DNA of 64,000 nucleotides, from NCBI RefSeq assembly GCF_034258515.1, contig NZ_CP139438.1, forward strand, positions 3,038,001 to 3,102,000, read 5' to 3'. The stretch's first letter is position 1, and each line of letters opens with the position of its first letter. The notes beneath the pieces are model-generated. The model saw nothing but the letters and a program-made list of their open reading frames with translations. It searched no databases and was not told the DNA's origin. Source of the DNA: Pseudarthrobacter oxydans (GTDB lineage Bacteria; Actinomycetota; Actinomycetes; Actinomycetales; Micrococcaceae). Position numbers and translations under genes: made by a program. Shown piece by piece: positions 7,141-15,855 of this stretch.

Positions 7141-8862
7141 CTAGGCCACTTCCGGCGGCAACATCAGCTTGGCACCGGGAATGGCATTGAGCAGGGCCTT
7201 GGTGTACTCCTGCTGCGGCGATTCGAAGACGTCGTCCGTGGATCCGGTCTCCACCAGCCGCCCCTTTTCCATGACACAGACGTGGTCCGCGATCTGGCGC
7301 ACCACCGCAAGGTCGTGCGTGATGAAGAGGTACGTCAGTCCGAGTTTGGATTGCAGGTCCGCCAGCAGGTTCAGCACCTGCGCCTGGACCAGGACGTCGA
7401 GGGCGGACACCGCTTCGTCACAGATGATCACTTCCGGATCCAGCGCCAGTGCACGGGCGATGGCCACGCGCTGCCGCTGGCCGCCGGACAGCTCGTTGGG
7501 GTAGCGCTGCATGGCCGACTGCGGAAGGGCCACCTGGTCCAGGAGTTCCCGGACCTTTTTCTCACGGCTGGCTTTGTCGCCGATCTTGTGGACGCGCAAC
7601 GGTTCTTCAATAGTGCGGAAGATGTTGTACATGGGGTCCAGGGAACCGTATGGATCCTGGAAAATGGGCTGGACCCGGCGGCGGAACTTGAAGAGTTCCG
7701 CCGGCTTCAGACCTGACGTCTCCACGCCATCGAACAGAATCCTGCCCTCGGTCGGCTTCTCCAGCTGGAGCACCATCTTGGCCACTGTGGACTTGCCGGA
7801 ACCCGATTCCCCCACGATCGCCGTCGTGGTTCCGCGTTTGACGTCGAAGCTCACACCGTCAACGGCGGCGAAGTCCGAAGCTCTCCCGAAACCCTGCCGG
7901 AGCTTGTAGACCTTGCGCAGGTCCTGGATCTGCAGGACATTGTCTGCCGTTGCCGCCTCTGCGGCCGGGGCCAGGAGATCGGCCGTTTCCACGCCCTGTT
8001 CCTTGGCAGCCTGGATCCGCCGGCTGGCGAGGGAAGGTGCGGATTCGACAAGCCTCTTGGTGTAAGGGTGCCGGGGGTTTCGCAGCAGTTCCAGGGAGGG
8101 CCCTGCTTCCACGACCTGTCCCTGGTACATCACCACGACCTTGTCCGCCCGTTCCGCAGCCAGGCCCAGGTCGTGCGTGATCAGCAGTACCGACGTGCCC
8201 AGTTCCGTGGTCATGGTGTCCAGATGGTCGAGGATCTGCCGCTGCACGGTCACATCCAGCGCCGAAGTCGGCTCGTCGGCAATGAGCAGCCGCGGCTGGC
8301 AGGAGAGGCCGATGGCAATGAGGGCGCGCTGCCGCATACCGCCGGAGAACTCATGCGGATACTGGTTGGCACGCCTGTGCGCATCCGGGAGGCCGGCTTC
8401 GGCAAGTACCTTGGCAATGTCCTCCGGCCCGCTCGGCCTGCCGTTGGCGCGCAGGGTCTCCTTGACCTGGTAGCCGATTTTCCAGACGGGGTTGAGGTTG
8501 GACATGGGATCCTGCGGCACCATGCCGATGGTGTTGCCGCGCAGTTCGATCATCCGCTGCTCGGTGGCGTGGGCAATGTCCTCACCGTCCAGCAGGATCT
8601 GGCCACCGGACACACGGCCGTTATTGGGCAGCAGCCCGATGGCCGCCAGCGCCGTCGTGGACTTGCCGGAACCCGACTCCCCCACGATGGCGACGGTCTC
8701 ACCGGGCATGATGCTCAGGTGCGCATTCCGGACTGCCTGGATGTCCCCGCCGCCGGTCTTGAACGTAATGGCCAGGTCGCGGATTTCCAGCAGCGGCTGG
8801 ACGCCGGTGGCGCCGGCCTCGTCGATGCGGATTTGTGGAGTGGTCATCTCGTTATCTCTCAT
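7141..8862 (-). CDS. Oligopeptide ABC transporter, fused double ATPase (DppD-DppF type)
   Basis: Cytoplasmic ATPase of a peptide/nickel-type importer, 573 residues with two complete nucleotide-binding halves. Each half has Walker A GESGSGKST (near residues 61-69 and 353), a signature motif (FSGGMRQRA and LSGGQRQRV) and a Walker B (LLIADEPTSALD and VIICDEAVSALD). One chain thus supplies both ATPases normally encoded by dppD and dppF. The start ATG overlaps the permease stop in ATGA, indicating coupling; an ATG 15 nt further in is an alternative. Last gene of the operon. Confidence 0.95.
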   Translation of the reverse strand: MRDNEMTTPQIRIDEAGATGVQPLLEIRDLAITFKTGGGDIQAVRNAHLSIMPGETVAIVGESGSGKSTTALAAIGLLPNNGRVSGGQILLDGEDIAHATEQRMIELRGNTIGMVPQDPMSNLNPVWKIGYQVKETLRANGRPSGPEDIAKVLAEAGLPDAHRRANQYPHEFSGGMRQRALIAIGLSCQPRLLIADEPTSALDVTVQRQILDHLDTMTTELGTSVLLITHDLGLAAERADKVVVMYQGQVVEAGPSLELLRNPRHPYTKRLVESAPSLASRRIQAAKEQGVETADLLAPAAEAATADNVLQIQDLRKVYKLRQGFGRASDFAAVDGVSFDVKRGTTTAIVGESGSGKSTVAKMVLQLEKPTEGRILFDGVETSGLKPAELFKFRRRVQPIFQDPYGSLDPMYNIFRTIEEPLRVHKIGDKASREKKVRELLDQVALPQSAMQRYPNELSGGQRQRVAIARALALDPEVIICDEAVSALDVLVQAQVLNLLADLQSKLGLTYLFITHDLAVVRQIADHVCVMEKGRLVETGSTDDVFESPQQEYTKALLNAIPGAKLMLPPEVA

Positions 8863-9803
8863 CGCTGACGGCTCTTGGGATCGAGGGCGTCACGTACAGC
8901 ATCGCCCAGCATGATGAAGCTCAGGACCGTGATGGACAGGGCCGCGGCCGGATACAGCATGATTTCCGGCCTGGTTCGAATGGACGCCTGGGCGCCGGCG
9001 ATGTCATTGCCCCAGGACATGATGCTTTGCGGCAGGCCGATACCCAGGAAGGACAGCGTGGCTTCTGCCACGATGAACACGCCGAGTTCCAGCGTGGCAA
9101 GGACGATGATCGGCGCGAGGGCGTTCGGCAGTACGTGCCGCACAAGGGCCCCGAATTTGGAGACGCCCAGGGCCCGCGCCGCAGTGACGAAGTCAGCGTT
9201 GCGTACCTCAATGACGGCACCGCGCGTGATGCGTGCCATCTGCGGCCACGCCAGCAGCGAGATGACAAAGACCACCGTCCAGACGCCCCTGTTCTCGCGG
9301 AACATGGGAAGCTGGGTGATGACCAGCGCGCCAAGGATCAGCGGCAGGGCGAAGAAGATGTCACCCAGGCGTGCGAGCACGGCGTCAATCCAGCCGCCGT
9401 AGTAACCGGCCAGGGCACCGATGGTGACACCGATGACCAGGACGCACAGCACGGAGAGAAGGCCCACTGACAGCGAGGCCTGGGTCCCGTGGATGACGCG
9501 GGAGTACACGTCGCAGCCCTGGAAAGTGAAACCAAAGGGGTGGCCGGCCATGGGTCCGCCCTCGGAATTGGCCAGTTCGCAGCCCTCGTTGGGAGCCACG
9601 GAGGTAAAGAGTCCGGGGAACAGCGCTATCACGGTCAGCATCACGATCAGCAGCGCGGAAATGATGAACAGCGGACGACGGCGGAGCTTGCGCCAGGCGT
9701 CGGACCACAGGCTGAGCGGGGCCTGGTCAGTCTTTACGGCATCCGTTGCCAGCAACGGGGTTTCGTCGATGGGCGCCACAAAGTGGCTGTTATTACTGGT
9801 CAT
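8859..9803 (-). CDS. Peptide ABC transporter permease (DppC type)
   Basis: Inner-membrane permease, 314 residues from the chosen ATG (MTSNNSHFVAPIDE). N-terminal OppC-type segment with TM1 (LFIISALLIVMLTVIALFPG), then the BPD_transp_1 domain with EAA-loop features (AARALGVSKF then HVLPNALAPI). GAGGATC lies 8 nt before this ATG; a longer in-frame start 42 nt upstream lacks this. The start overlaps the end of the dppB-like gene by 11 nt. Forms the channel with the upstream permease. Confidence 0.93.
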   Translation of the reverse strand: MTSNNSHFVAPIDETPLLATDAVKTDQAPLSLWSDAWRKLRRRPLFIISALLIVMLTVIALFPGLFTSVAPNEGCELANSEGGPMAGHPFGFTFQGCDVYSRVIHGTQASLSVGLLSVLCVLVIGVTIGALAGYYGGWIDAVLARLGDIFFALPLILGALVITQLPMFRENRGVWTVVFVISLLAWPQMARITRGAVIEVRNADFVTAARALGVSKFGALVRHVLPNALAPIIVLATLELGVFIVAEATLSFLGIGLPQSIMSWGNDIAGAQASIRTRPEIMLYPAAALSITVLSFIMLGDAVRDALDPKSRQR

Positions 9804-10722
9804 AGCGGATCCTCGGGTCAAGCCAGGCGTAAAGGAGATCGACAAGCAGGTTGGCCACTACGAAGACCAGCACCAGCACGCTGACGATGGAAACGATGGT
9901 GGGACCCTCGCTGCGGAGGACCGCCTGGTAGAGCTTGTTGCCGACGCCGGGCACGTTGAAGATACCCTCCGTCACGATCGCGCCACCCATGAGGCCGCCG
10001 AGGTTGGCACCGAGGTAGGTCACCACGGGAATCAGGGAGTTGCGCAGGATATGGGCCAGGACCACGCGGGGCCGCGACAGGCCCTTGGCAGTTGCAGTGC
10101 GCACGTAGTCGGCATTCATGTTTTCGCTGACCGAGGCGCGGGTGAGGCGGAGGACATAAGCGAAGGACACCAGGCCCAGGACAATGGCGGGCAGCAGCAG
10201 GCTCCCCCAGTCGGCGTTGGCGCCGACGGTGGGTTTCGCCCATCCGAGCTTGACGCCGAAGACGAGCTGGAAGACGAAGCCCAGGACGAATGTGGGCACG
10301 GCGATGACCACGAGCGACGCCACCAGGACGGTGGAGTCGAACCAGCCGCCGCGGCGCAGGCCTGCGAAAACACCGAATGCCACGCCGAAGATCGCCTGGA
10401 TGGCCAAAGCCTCAACGGCCAGCATCGCGGTGACCGGGAAGACGCGGGCCAGGCTTGCCGCAATGGGCTGGCCGGTGAAGTCGTTGCCAAGGTTGAACGT
10501 AAAGAGGTTCTTGAGGAACAGGCCGTACTGGACCCAGAACGGCTCATCAAGGTGGTACTGGCTGCGCAGCGTGTCGATGACGGCCTGCGGAGGCTGACGG
10601 TCCCCGAAAAGCGCAGCGATAGGGTCACCCGGGAGGGCGAACACCATGTAATAGACCAAAAGGGTGGTGCCGATGAAGACGGGGATCACTTGAAGGAGTC
10701 GGCGCAGAATAAAGCGGACCAC
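9793..10722 (-). CDS. Peptide ABC transporter permease (DppB type)
   Basis: Inner-membrane permease, 309 residues, usual DppB length. Begins MVRFILRRLLQVIPVFIGTT, the classic OppB/DppB N-terminus with TM1; contains the ALPGDP motif, and RTATAKGLSRPRVVLAHILR in the cytoplasmic loop that contacts the ATPase. GTG start with GGAAGG about 12 nt upstream. Follows the binding-protein gene after a hairpin and precedes the second permease with overlap. Confidence 0.94.
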   Translation of the reverse strand: MVRFILRRLLQVIPVFIGTTLLVYYMVFALPGDPIAALFGDRQPPQAVIDTLRSQYHLDEPFWVQYGLFLKNLFTFNLGNDFTGQPIAASLARVFPVTAMLAVEALAIQAIFGVAFGVFAGLRRGGWFDSTVLVASLVVIAVPTFVLGFVFQLVFGVKLGWAKPTVGANADWGSLLLPAIVLGLVSFAYVLRLTRASVSENMNADYVRTATAKGLSRPRVVLAHILRNSLIPVVTYLGANLGGLMGGAIVTEGIFNVPGVGNKLYQAVLRSEGPTIVSIVSVLVLVFVVANLLVDLLYAWLDPRIRYDQ

Positions 10723-10788
10723 CGGATCACCAGCCTTCCGGTTGGGAAGAAAACAGGTTCATTGGTGCCTTCCTGCCGTGCAAGCCAA

Positions 10789-10816
10789 TGGGGGCCCGGC
10801 GGTAGCCGGACCCCCA
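10789..10816 (-). terminator. Intercistronic hairpin after the binding-protein gene
   Basis: Twelve-base arms (10789-10800 and 10805-10816) with one mismatch and a GGTA loop, between the solute-binding gene and dppB. Probably lets more binding protein than permease be made. Confidence 0.6.
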
Positions 10817-10844
10817 TGTGCTTACCGACAAGTTAGTTCTGGGA

Positions 10845-12530
10845 CTACTTTGCGGTGATGCCGTAGTAAAGGATGCTGCCGTTCCAGCCGGTTTCAGCCT
10901 TGGCGACGTTGTTGCTCCACACGATCGGCCGTGCCTGGTCCCAGAGCGGCAGGCCGGGAAGGTCCTCGAAGAGGATCTCCTGTGCCGCGTTGAACTTGGC
11001 GTTGGCCTCATCCGTGGTCTTGGCTGCCAGGCCCTCCTTGAGCAGCTTGTCGAACTCGGGGTTCGAGTACTTCTCGTAGTTGGAGGATGCGCCCGTGGCC
11101 CAGACCGGCCCCAGGAAGTTGTAGAGCGACGGGTAGTCGCCCTGCCAGCCGGCGCGGCTCAGGCCCGGGAGGGACTGGGACTTGCGCAGGTTCAGGACCT
11201 CAGCAAACTTGGCGAAGGGCTGGATTTCAGCCTGGATTCCCAGGTTGTTCTTGAAGCCGTTAGCTACGGCGTCGATCCATTCCTTGTTGCCGCCATCGGT
11301 GTTGGATGCAATCTGCAGCGGCTTGGAATTGTCGTACGGCTGGATCTTGTCAGCCTGTGCCCAGAGGTCCTTGGCCTTTGCGGCGTCGAACTTCAGGACT
11401 TCGCTGCCCTTGAGGCCTTCCTTGAATCCGTCAATGACCGGCGGGGCGAATGCCTTGGCCGGGGTGCGGGTGCCGTTGAAGACAACCTTGGCGATCTCCT
11501 CGCGGTTGATGGCGTAGGAGAGTGCCTGGCGGCGGAGCTTGCCGGCTTCACCCTGGAAGTTCGGGTTGTAACCCGGGATGTTCAGGGTGGAGTTGGTGGC
11601 AACGGGCTTGGTGGCATTGCGGTCCGGGAAGTCCGAAACGTACGTCTTAAGCGCATTCGACGGGAGGACGTCGGTTACGTCCAGGTTGTCCGACTGCAGG
11701 TCGGTGTACGCGGGGCCCGGATCCGTGTAGAACTTGAACGTCACGCCACCGTTCTTCGACTCGCGGGGACCGCTGTAGTCCGGGTTCTTCACGAGGGAGA
11801 TGGACTGGTCGTGAACCCAGGCGCCTTCTTTCTCCATCTTGTACGGGCCGTTGCCTACCGGGTTCTCGCCGAATGCCTTCGGGTCTGCCAGCGCAGCGGA
11901 GGGAAGCGGGAAGAAGGCGGAGTAGCCGAGTCGCAAGGACCAGTCAGCTTCGGGCTGGGCCAGCTTGACGGTAAGGGTGGAGTCGTCCTTGGCTTCGAGG
12001 CCGGACATGGTTTCCGCGGTGGGTGCGGGAGTGGTGGTGGTCTTGCCGTCCGCAGACTTCTCTTTGGTAACCGCCGAGACTTCCTCATAGCCGGCGATGG
12101 ATTCAAAGAAGAACCCGTTGTTCTGCAGGTTCTTCGAGTTCGCCGCGAAGTTCCAGGAATCCACGAACGTCTTGGCCGTGATCTCTTCACCGTTCGTGAA
12201 CTTCTGGCCCTGCTTGATCTTGATGGTCCAGTTCTGGGCATCAGGCGACTCGATGGATTCTGCCAGCGCGTTCACCGGCTTGCCATCAGCGTCGTAGGTC
12301 CGCAGGCCTTCGAACAGAAGCTCGACGACGCGGCCGCCGTAGACTTCGTTCGTGTTCGCCGGCAGCAACGGATTTTGTGGTTCGTTGCTGTAGGCAGTGA
12401 TGACCTTGTTCGGGTCGCCGGCGGCGTTGCTGGCTCCGTCAGTGCTGCCGCCTCCAGCGCCGCAGCCGGTCAGGGCAAGCGCGGCTATTGCCACTATGCC
12501 CAGTGCTTTGGAAGTGCGCGTAAAACGCAT
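10845..12530 (-). CDS. Peptide ABC transporter substrate-binding lipoprotein (family 5)
   Basis: Extracytoplasmic peptide-binding lipoprotein, 561 residues. Lipid signal with TSKALGIVAIAALALTGC; the SBP_bac_5 region begins near VITAYSNEPQNPLLP and includes NPVGNGPYKME and YNPNFQGEAGKLRRQALSYA. AGGAGGCGGA precedes the ATG. It lies directly upstream of the permease and ATPase genes, so it is their primary receptor. Peptide specificity cannot be read from sequence. Confidence 0.94.
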   Translation of the reverse strand: MRFTRTSKALGIVAIAALALTGCGAGGGSTDGASNAAGDPNKVITAYSNEPQNPLLPANTNEVYGGRVVELLFEGLRTYDADGKPVNALAESIESPDAQNWTIKIKQGQKFTNGEEITAKTFVDSWNFAANSKNLQNNGFFFESIAGYEEVSAVTKEKSADGKTTTTPAPTAETMSGLEAKDDSTLTVKLAQPEADWSLRLGYSAFFPLPSAALADPKAFGENPVGNGPYKMEKEGAWVHDQSISLVKNPDYSGPRESKNGGVTFKFYTDPGPAYTDLQSDNLDVTDVLPSNALKTYVSDFPDRNATKPVATNSTLNIPGYNPNFQGEAGKLRRQALSYAINREEIAKVVFNGTRTPAKAFAPPVIDGFKEGLKGSEVLKFDAAKAKDLWAQADKIQPYDNSKPLQIASNTDGGNKEWIDAVANGFKNNLGIQAEIQPFAKFAEVLNLRKSQSLPGLSRAGWQGDYPSLYNFLGPVWATGASSNYEKYSNPEFDKLLKEGLAAKTTDEANAKFNAAQEILFEDLPGLPLWDQARPIVWSNNVAKAETGWNGSILYYGITAK

Positions 12531-12769
12531 TCCGCCTCCTATGAGTTGTGGGAGATAACGAGGGGGAATCTTGTGCTCCCCCGCAGGCGAGACCCAGCTG
12601 TCCGCTGTGACGCAGCCTACATATACGAGTAGCCTAACTGCACGAAGTCCAGATACTGGTACTCCGTTGCCAAACCGTGACCGGCCAGCCCTGAACGCTT
12701 AGTCGGTCAACAGAAGTTGTGCACGTCACATGCTACTCGCCGGTAGCCGCGGCGGCGAATCGGGACAAC

Positions 12770-12787
12770 CGGGAGCTGCCTCTCCCG
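12770..12787 (-). terminator. Weak hairpin after second binding-protein gene
   Basis: 6-bp stem (CGGGAG/CTCCCG) with a 6-nt loop, 10 nt past the stop of the 12798-14570 gene; no T-tract. The rest of 12531-12797 should hold the promoter of the following binding-protein gene, but I cannot place its boxes with confidence. Confidence 0.3.
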
Positions 12788-12797
12788 CGCTCCGGCG

Positions 12798-14570
12798 TCA
12801 TGACGGGTTGGCCAGCCGCCAATCCCACACGTTCCACCAGATGCCCAACGGACCTGAACTGGTCTTGACGCCGGCAACCCGGGCGTTGAAGGCAGTGGTA
12901 CCAATCGTCTGGTACAGCGGGAGACCATAGGCGCTCTCCCAGATCTGCCTGTCGATCTCCGCCAGGAGTTCATCCTGCTTGCCCAGATCGGTTGTTCCGG
13001 CAAGCTGCTCCATCGCCTTGTCCGCGTCGCCGTCGGAGAAACCGTTGAAGTTGCTGCCCGCGCCGGTGCGGAAGATTTGGGGGACACGGCTGACGCCTGC
13101 ACCCGTGCCGATCCATCCGAGCAGCGCGGCATCGTAACCCCCGCCCCCGAGTGACCGTGCCCAGTCCGCACTTGCCTGCCCGCCGTCAACCACCTGGAAC
13201 CCTGCCCGCGCTGCCGAGTCGCGGATCAGGGCAAACGCTTTCGCGCGGTTGGGGTTGTCGCGGTTGTACAGGATCCGGACGGTGGGGGTTTCGCCCTCCA
13301 GGAGCGCCTTCGCCCCTTCGATGTCGACTTCGGCGTAATCGGCCGAGCCGTTGTTCTTCACGGTGTCGTTGTACTTGGGCTGGGCAGGCAGGAAAACGTG
13401 GGAATCCAAGGGCTTCGCGTCCGGCAGCAGGTCCCCCACCACGGCGTCGACGATGGCCTGCCGGGGAACCGCTTTGAGAAACGCGCGGCGGACGTTGTCG
13501 TCCAGGAAAGGCCCGGAGAAGTTGAGGTCCAGGTGGTCGTAGCCGGACTGGTTGTACCGTTCAATGGTGATGCCCTGGCCAGCCAGTCCTGCAAGGAGCT
13601 CCTCGGTGTCGGCGGAAGGCTGCGGGGAAATGATGTCGGCCTGGCTGTTCCGGAGCGCATCGACTGCCGTAGGAACGGAGCCGGTGAAGCGCACGTTGAT
13701 TTCATCCAGCCATGGTTCCTGCCCCCAGACGTAGTCACGGTTCCGGACGAGTTTCATGGAGACTTCCGGGATGATCTCACGCACGATGTACGGGCCGCTG
13801 GAAAGGAACACGGCAGGATCCCCGGGAAGGCCCTTGGAGTCGAATCCGGAGTTCCAGAAGTCGCTGACCTGCTTCAGCGGTGCGTTCAGGGCCGGCTTTT
13901 CCTCGTCCCCGCGCGGTGAGTTCCTGATCAGGTCGATCAGGTCTTCTTCGTCGTTGAGGCCACCTTTGGCTGCAACCACGTGCGCCGGCAGTCCGACGTC
14001 GAACGCCACTTCCCAGTCGGCGAAGGGCACGGTGTACTCCAGGGTGATGGACCGGCCGTCCGCCCCGATTTCGGGGAGCACGGTGCCGGCGAGGCCGCTG
14101 GTGTCGGAGGCAGTGGAAAAGTATTTGGTGCCCGTCCCCGCCAGGGGGTCGGCATCGTCAAAATACCCCGAACCCGCGGCCCAGCTGAGAAGGAGGTCGC
14201 CGGCGTCGATCGCTTCGCCGTCGGACCACGTGACGCCCTCGTTGACGGTATACCGCACCTTGAGCGGCTGGTCCGAAACCTTCTCGAAGCGCCCAAACTT
14301 TTCGTTCCGCACCACCTTGGCGGCATCATCGAGGTAGTAGAAGCCCGAATGGGTGATGTGGCCGATTTTGGAGTTGATATCGGTGTTCCCGTCCGCACTG
14401 TACGGGTTGAAGGACGAGAAGGCGTTGACCTCAGCGACGGTGACGCTGCCGCCGCGTTTGGCCTCCCCCACCACCACGGGTGCGCTGCCTTGACTGCCGG
14501 AGCAGCCCGACAGGACCATGGCAGCCGCGACCGCCGCGGTGATGTACTGCATCAGACGCCTGACCGGCAT
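12798..14570 (-). CDS. Second family 5 substrate-binding lipoprotein
   Basis: 590 residues, lipoprotein signal YITAAVAAAMVLSGCSGS. Family 5 features: RYTVNEGVTWSDGEAIDAGD near residue 105, SSGPYIVREI, and DHLDLNFSGPFLDDNVRRAF. AGGAGG lies 4 nt before the ATG. It sits upstream of, and in line with, the complete peptide transporter but has its own strong ribosome site and a 267-bp gap after it. It may feed the same permeases with other ligands. It is clearly diverged from the 10845-12530 protein, so not a recent duplication. Confidence 0.92.
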   Translation of the reverse strand: MPVRRLMQYITAAVAAAMVLSGCSGSQGSAPVVVGEAKRGGSVTVAEVNAFSSFNPYSADGNTDINSKIGHITHSGFYYLDDAAKVVRNEKFGRFEKVSDQPLKVRYTVNEGVTWSDGEAIDAGDLLLSWAAGSGYFDDADPLAGTGTKYFSTASDTSGLAGTVLPEIGADGRSITLEYTVPFADWEVAFDVGLPAHVVAAKGGLNDEEDLIDLIRNSPRGDEEKPALNAPLKQVSDFWNSGFDSKGLPGDPAVFLSSGPYIVREIIPEVSMKLVRNRDYVWGQEPWLDEINVRFTGSVPTAVDALRNSQADIISPQPSADTEELLAGLAGQGITIERYNQSGYDHLDLNFSGPFLDDNVRRAFLKAVPRQAIVDAVVGDLLPDAKPLDSHVFLPAQPKYNDTVKNNGSADYAEVDIEGAKALLEGETPTVRILYNRDNPNRAKAFALIRDSAARAGFQVVDGGQASADWARSLGGGGYDAALLGWIGTGAGVSRVPQIFRTGAGSNFNGFSDGDADKAMEQLAGTTDLGKQDELLAEIDRQIWESAYGLPLYQTIGTTAFNARVAGVKTSSGPLGIWWNVWDWRLANPS

Positions 14571-14654
14571 GCCGCCTCCTTGTTTGCTTCTGCGGGAGGG
14601 GCTCCTGGAATCGCCAGGATCACGCCCTTTATTCAGGATAAGGCGTCCGCCGGA

Positions 14655-15740
14655 TCAGACGTTGAAGCGGAACTCCACAACGTCGCCGTCGGCCATGACG
14701 TATTCCTTGCCCTCAATCCTGACCTTACCGCGGGCCTTGGCCTCAGCCATGGATCCGGCCTCGATGAGGTCGTTGAAGGACACCACCTCGGCCTTGATGA
14801 ATCCGCGCTGGAAGTCGGAGTGGATTACCCCTGCTGCCTGCGGTGCAGTATCCCCCTGGCGGATGGTCCAGGCACGGGTTTCCTTGGGGCCTGCCGTGAG
14901 GTAGGTCTGCAATCCCAGGGTGTGGAACCCGACGCGCGCCAACTGGTCCAGGCCGGATTCGTCCTGGCCGTTCATTTCCAGCATTTCGCGGGCCTCTTCC
15001 TCATCGAGCTCCACGAGGTCGGCTTCGAGCTTGGCGTCAAGGAAAACGGCGTCGGCCGGGGCAACCATGGCCCGCAGTTCTTCCTGCTTTTCCGGGCTGC
15101 CCAGGATGGCTTCGTCGGCGTTGAAGACGTAAATGAACGGCTTGGCCGTCAGGAGGCCGAGCTCCTTGAGGTGTTCCATTTCCAGCTTGTCGCTCTTAAT
15201 CGAAGAGAAAATGGTGTCGCCGCGCTCCAGGACCACCTGGGCCGCCTTGATGGCGGCAAGCTCGGCAGCCTCCCGCTTCTTGATCTTGACTTCCTTTTCG
15301 ATCCGCGGAATGGCGTTCTCGATGGTCTGCAGATCGGCGAGGATCAGTTCGGTGTTGATGGTTTCCATGTCGGAACGGGGGTCCACCTTGCCGTCCACGT
15401 GGATGACATCCGGGTCATCGAACACGCGCACCACCTGGGCGATAGCTTCGGCCTCGCGGATGTTGGCCAGGAACTTGTTACCGAGGCCCTCACCCTCGGA
15501 CGCGCCCTTGACGATGCCGGCAATGTCCACGAAGGACACCGGCGCGGGCAGCAGACGCTGCGAGCCGAAGATATCGGCCAGCTTCTGAAGGCGGGGGTCG
15601 GGCAGGTTCACGACGCCGACGTTGGGTTCGATGGTGGCGAACGGGTAGTTCGCGGCCAGGACCTGGTTGCGGGTGAGTGCGTTGAAGAGAGTTGATTTGC
15701 CGACGTTGGGCAGTCCGACGATGCCAATAGTAAGAGCCAC
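14655..15740 (-). CDS. ychF: Redox-regulated ATPase YchF (Obg-related)
   Basis: Cytosolic P-loop ATPase linked to ribosomes and stress response. 361 residues, exactly the family length, from the GTG giving MALTIGIVGLPNVGKSTLFN. G1 GLPNVGKST; G3 region FVDIAGIVKGASEGEGLGN; NADE replaces the GTPase NKXD motif, explaining ATP preference in this family; C-terminal TGS-like domain ends YVMADGDVVEFRFNV. A TAGAAT box 8 nt upstream suggests a nearly leaderless message. The longer frame to 15953 is not conserved in character. Confidence 0.97.
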   Translation of the reverse strand: MALTIGIVGLPNVGKSTLFNALTRNQVLAANYPFATIEPNVGVVNLPDPRLQKLADIFGSQRLLPAPVSFVDIAGIVKGASEGEGLGNKFLANIREAEAIAQVVRVFDDPDVIHVDGKVDPRSDMETINTELILADLQTIENAIPRIEKEVKIKKREAAELAAIKAAQVVLERGDTIFSSIKSDKLEMEHLKELGLLTAKPFIYVFNADEAILGSPEKQEELRAMVAPADAVFLDAKLEADLVELDEEEAREMLEMNGQDESGLDQLARVGFHTLGLQTYLTAGPKETRAWTIRQGDTAPQAAGVIHSDFQRGFIKAEVVSFNDLIEAGSMAEAKARGKVRIEGKEYVMADGDVVEFRFNV

Positions 15741-15748
15741 GAGTATTG

Positions 15749-15754
15749 ATTCTA
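15749..15754 (-). promoter_or_regulatory. -10 box for ychF
   Basis: TAGAAT on the minus strand ends 8 nt before the GTG at 15740; message with 0-2 nt leader expected. Confidence 0.5.
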
Positions 15755-15855
15755 CCCGCAGGGCGTCCACGCACAGTAACGGCCGGGGAGCCCTGTGCAC
15801 GCCAGGCGAAATGTCGCTTCGGCAAAATGTCACAGCCCCGTGCGACAGTGAGGGC

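Noticed and set aside
10818..12632. 604-residue open frame opposite the binding lipoprotein
   Set aside because: Shadow of the lipoprotein gene, which has a lipobox and ribosome site.
12798..14570. Recent duplication of the peptide-binding gene
   Set aside because: The two lipoproteins share the family plan but little sequence, so an old divergence or separate acquisition is more likely.
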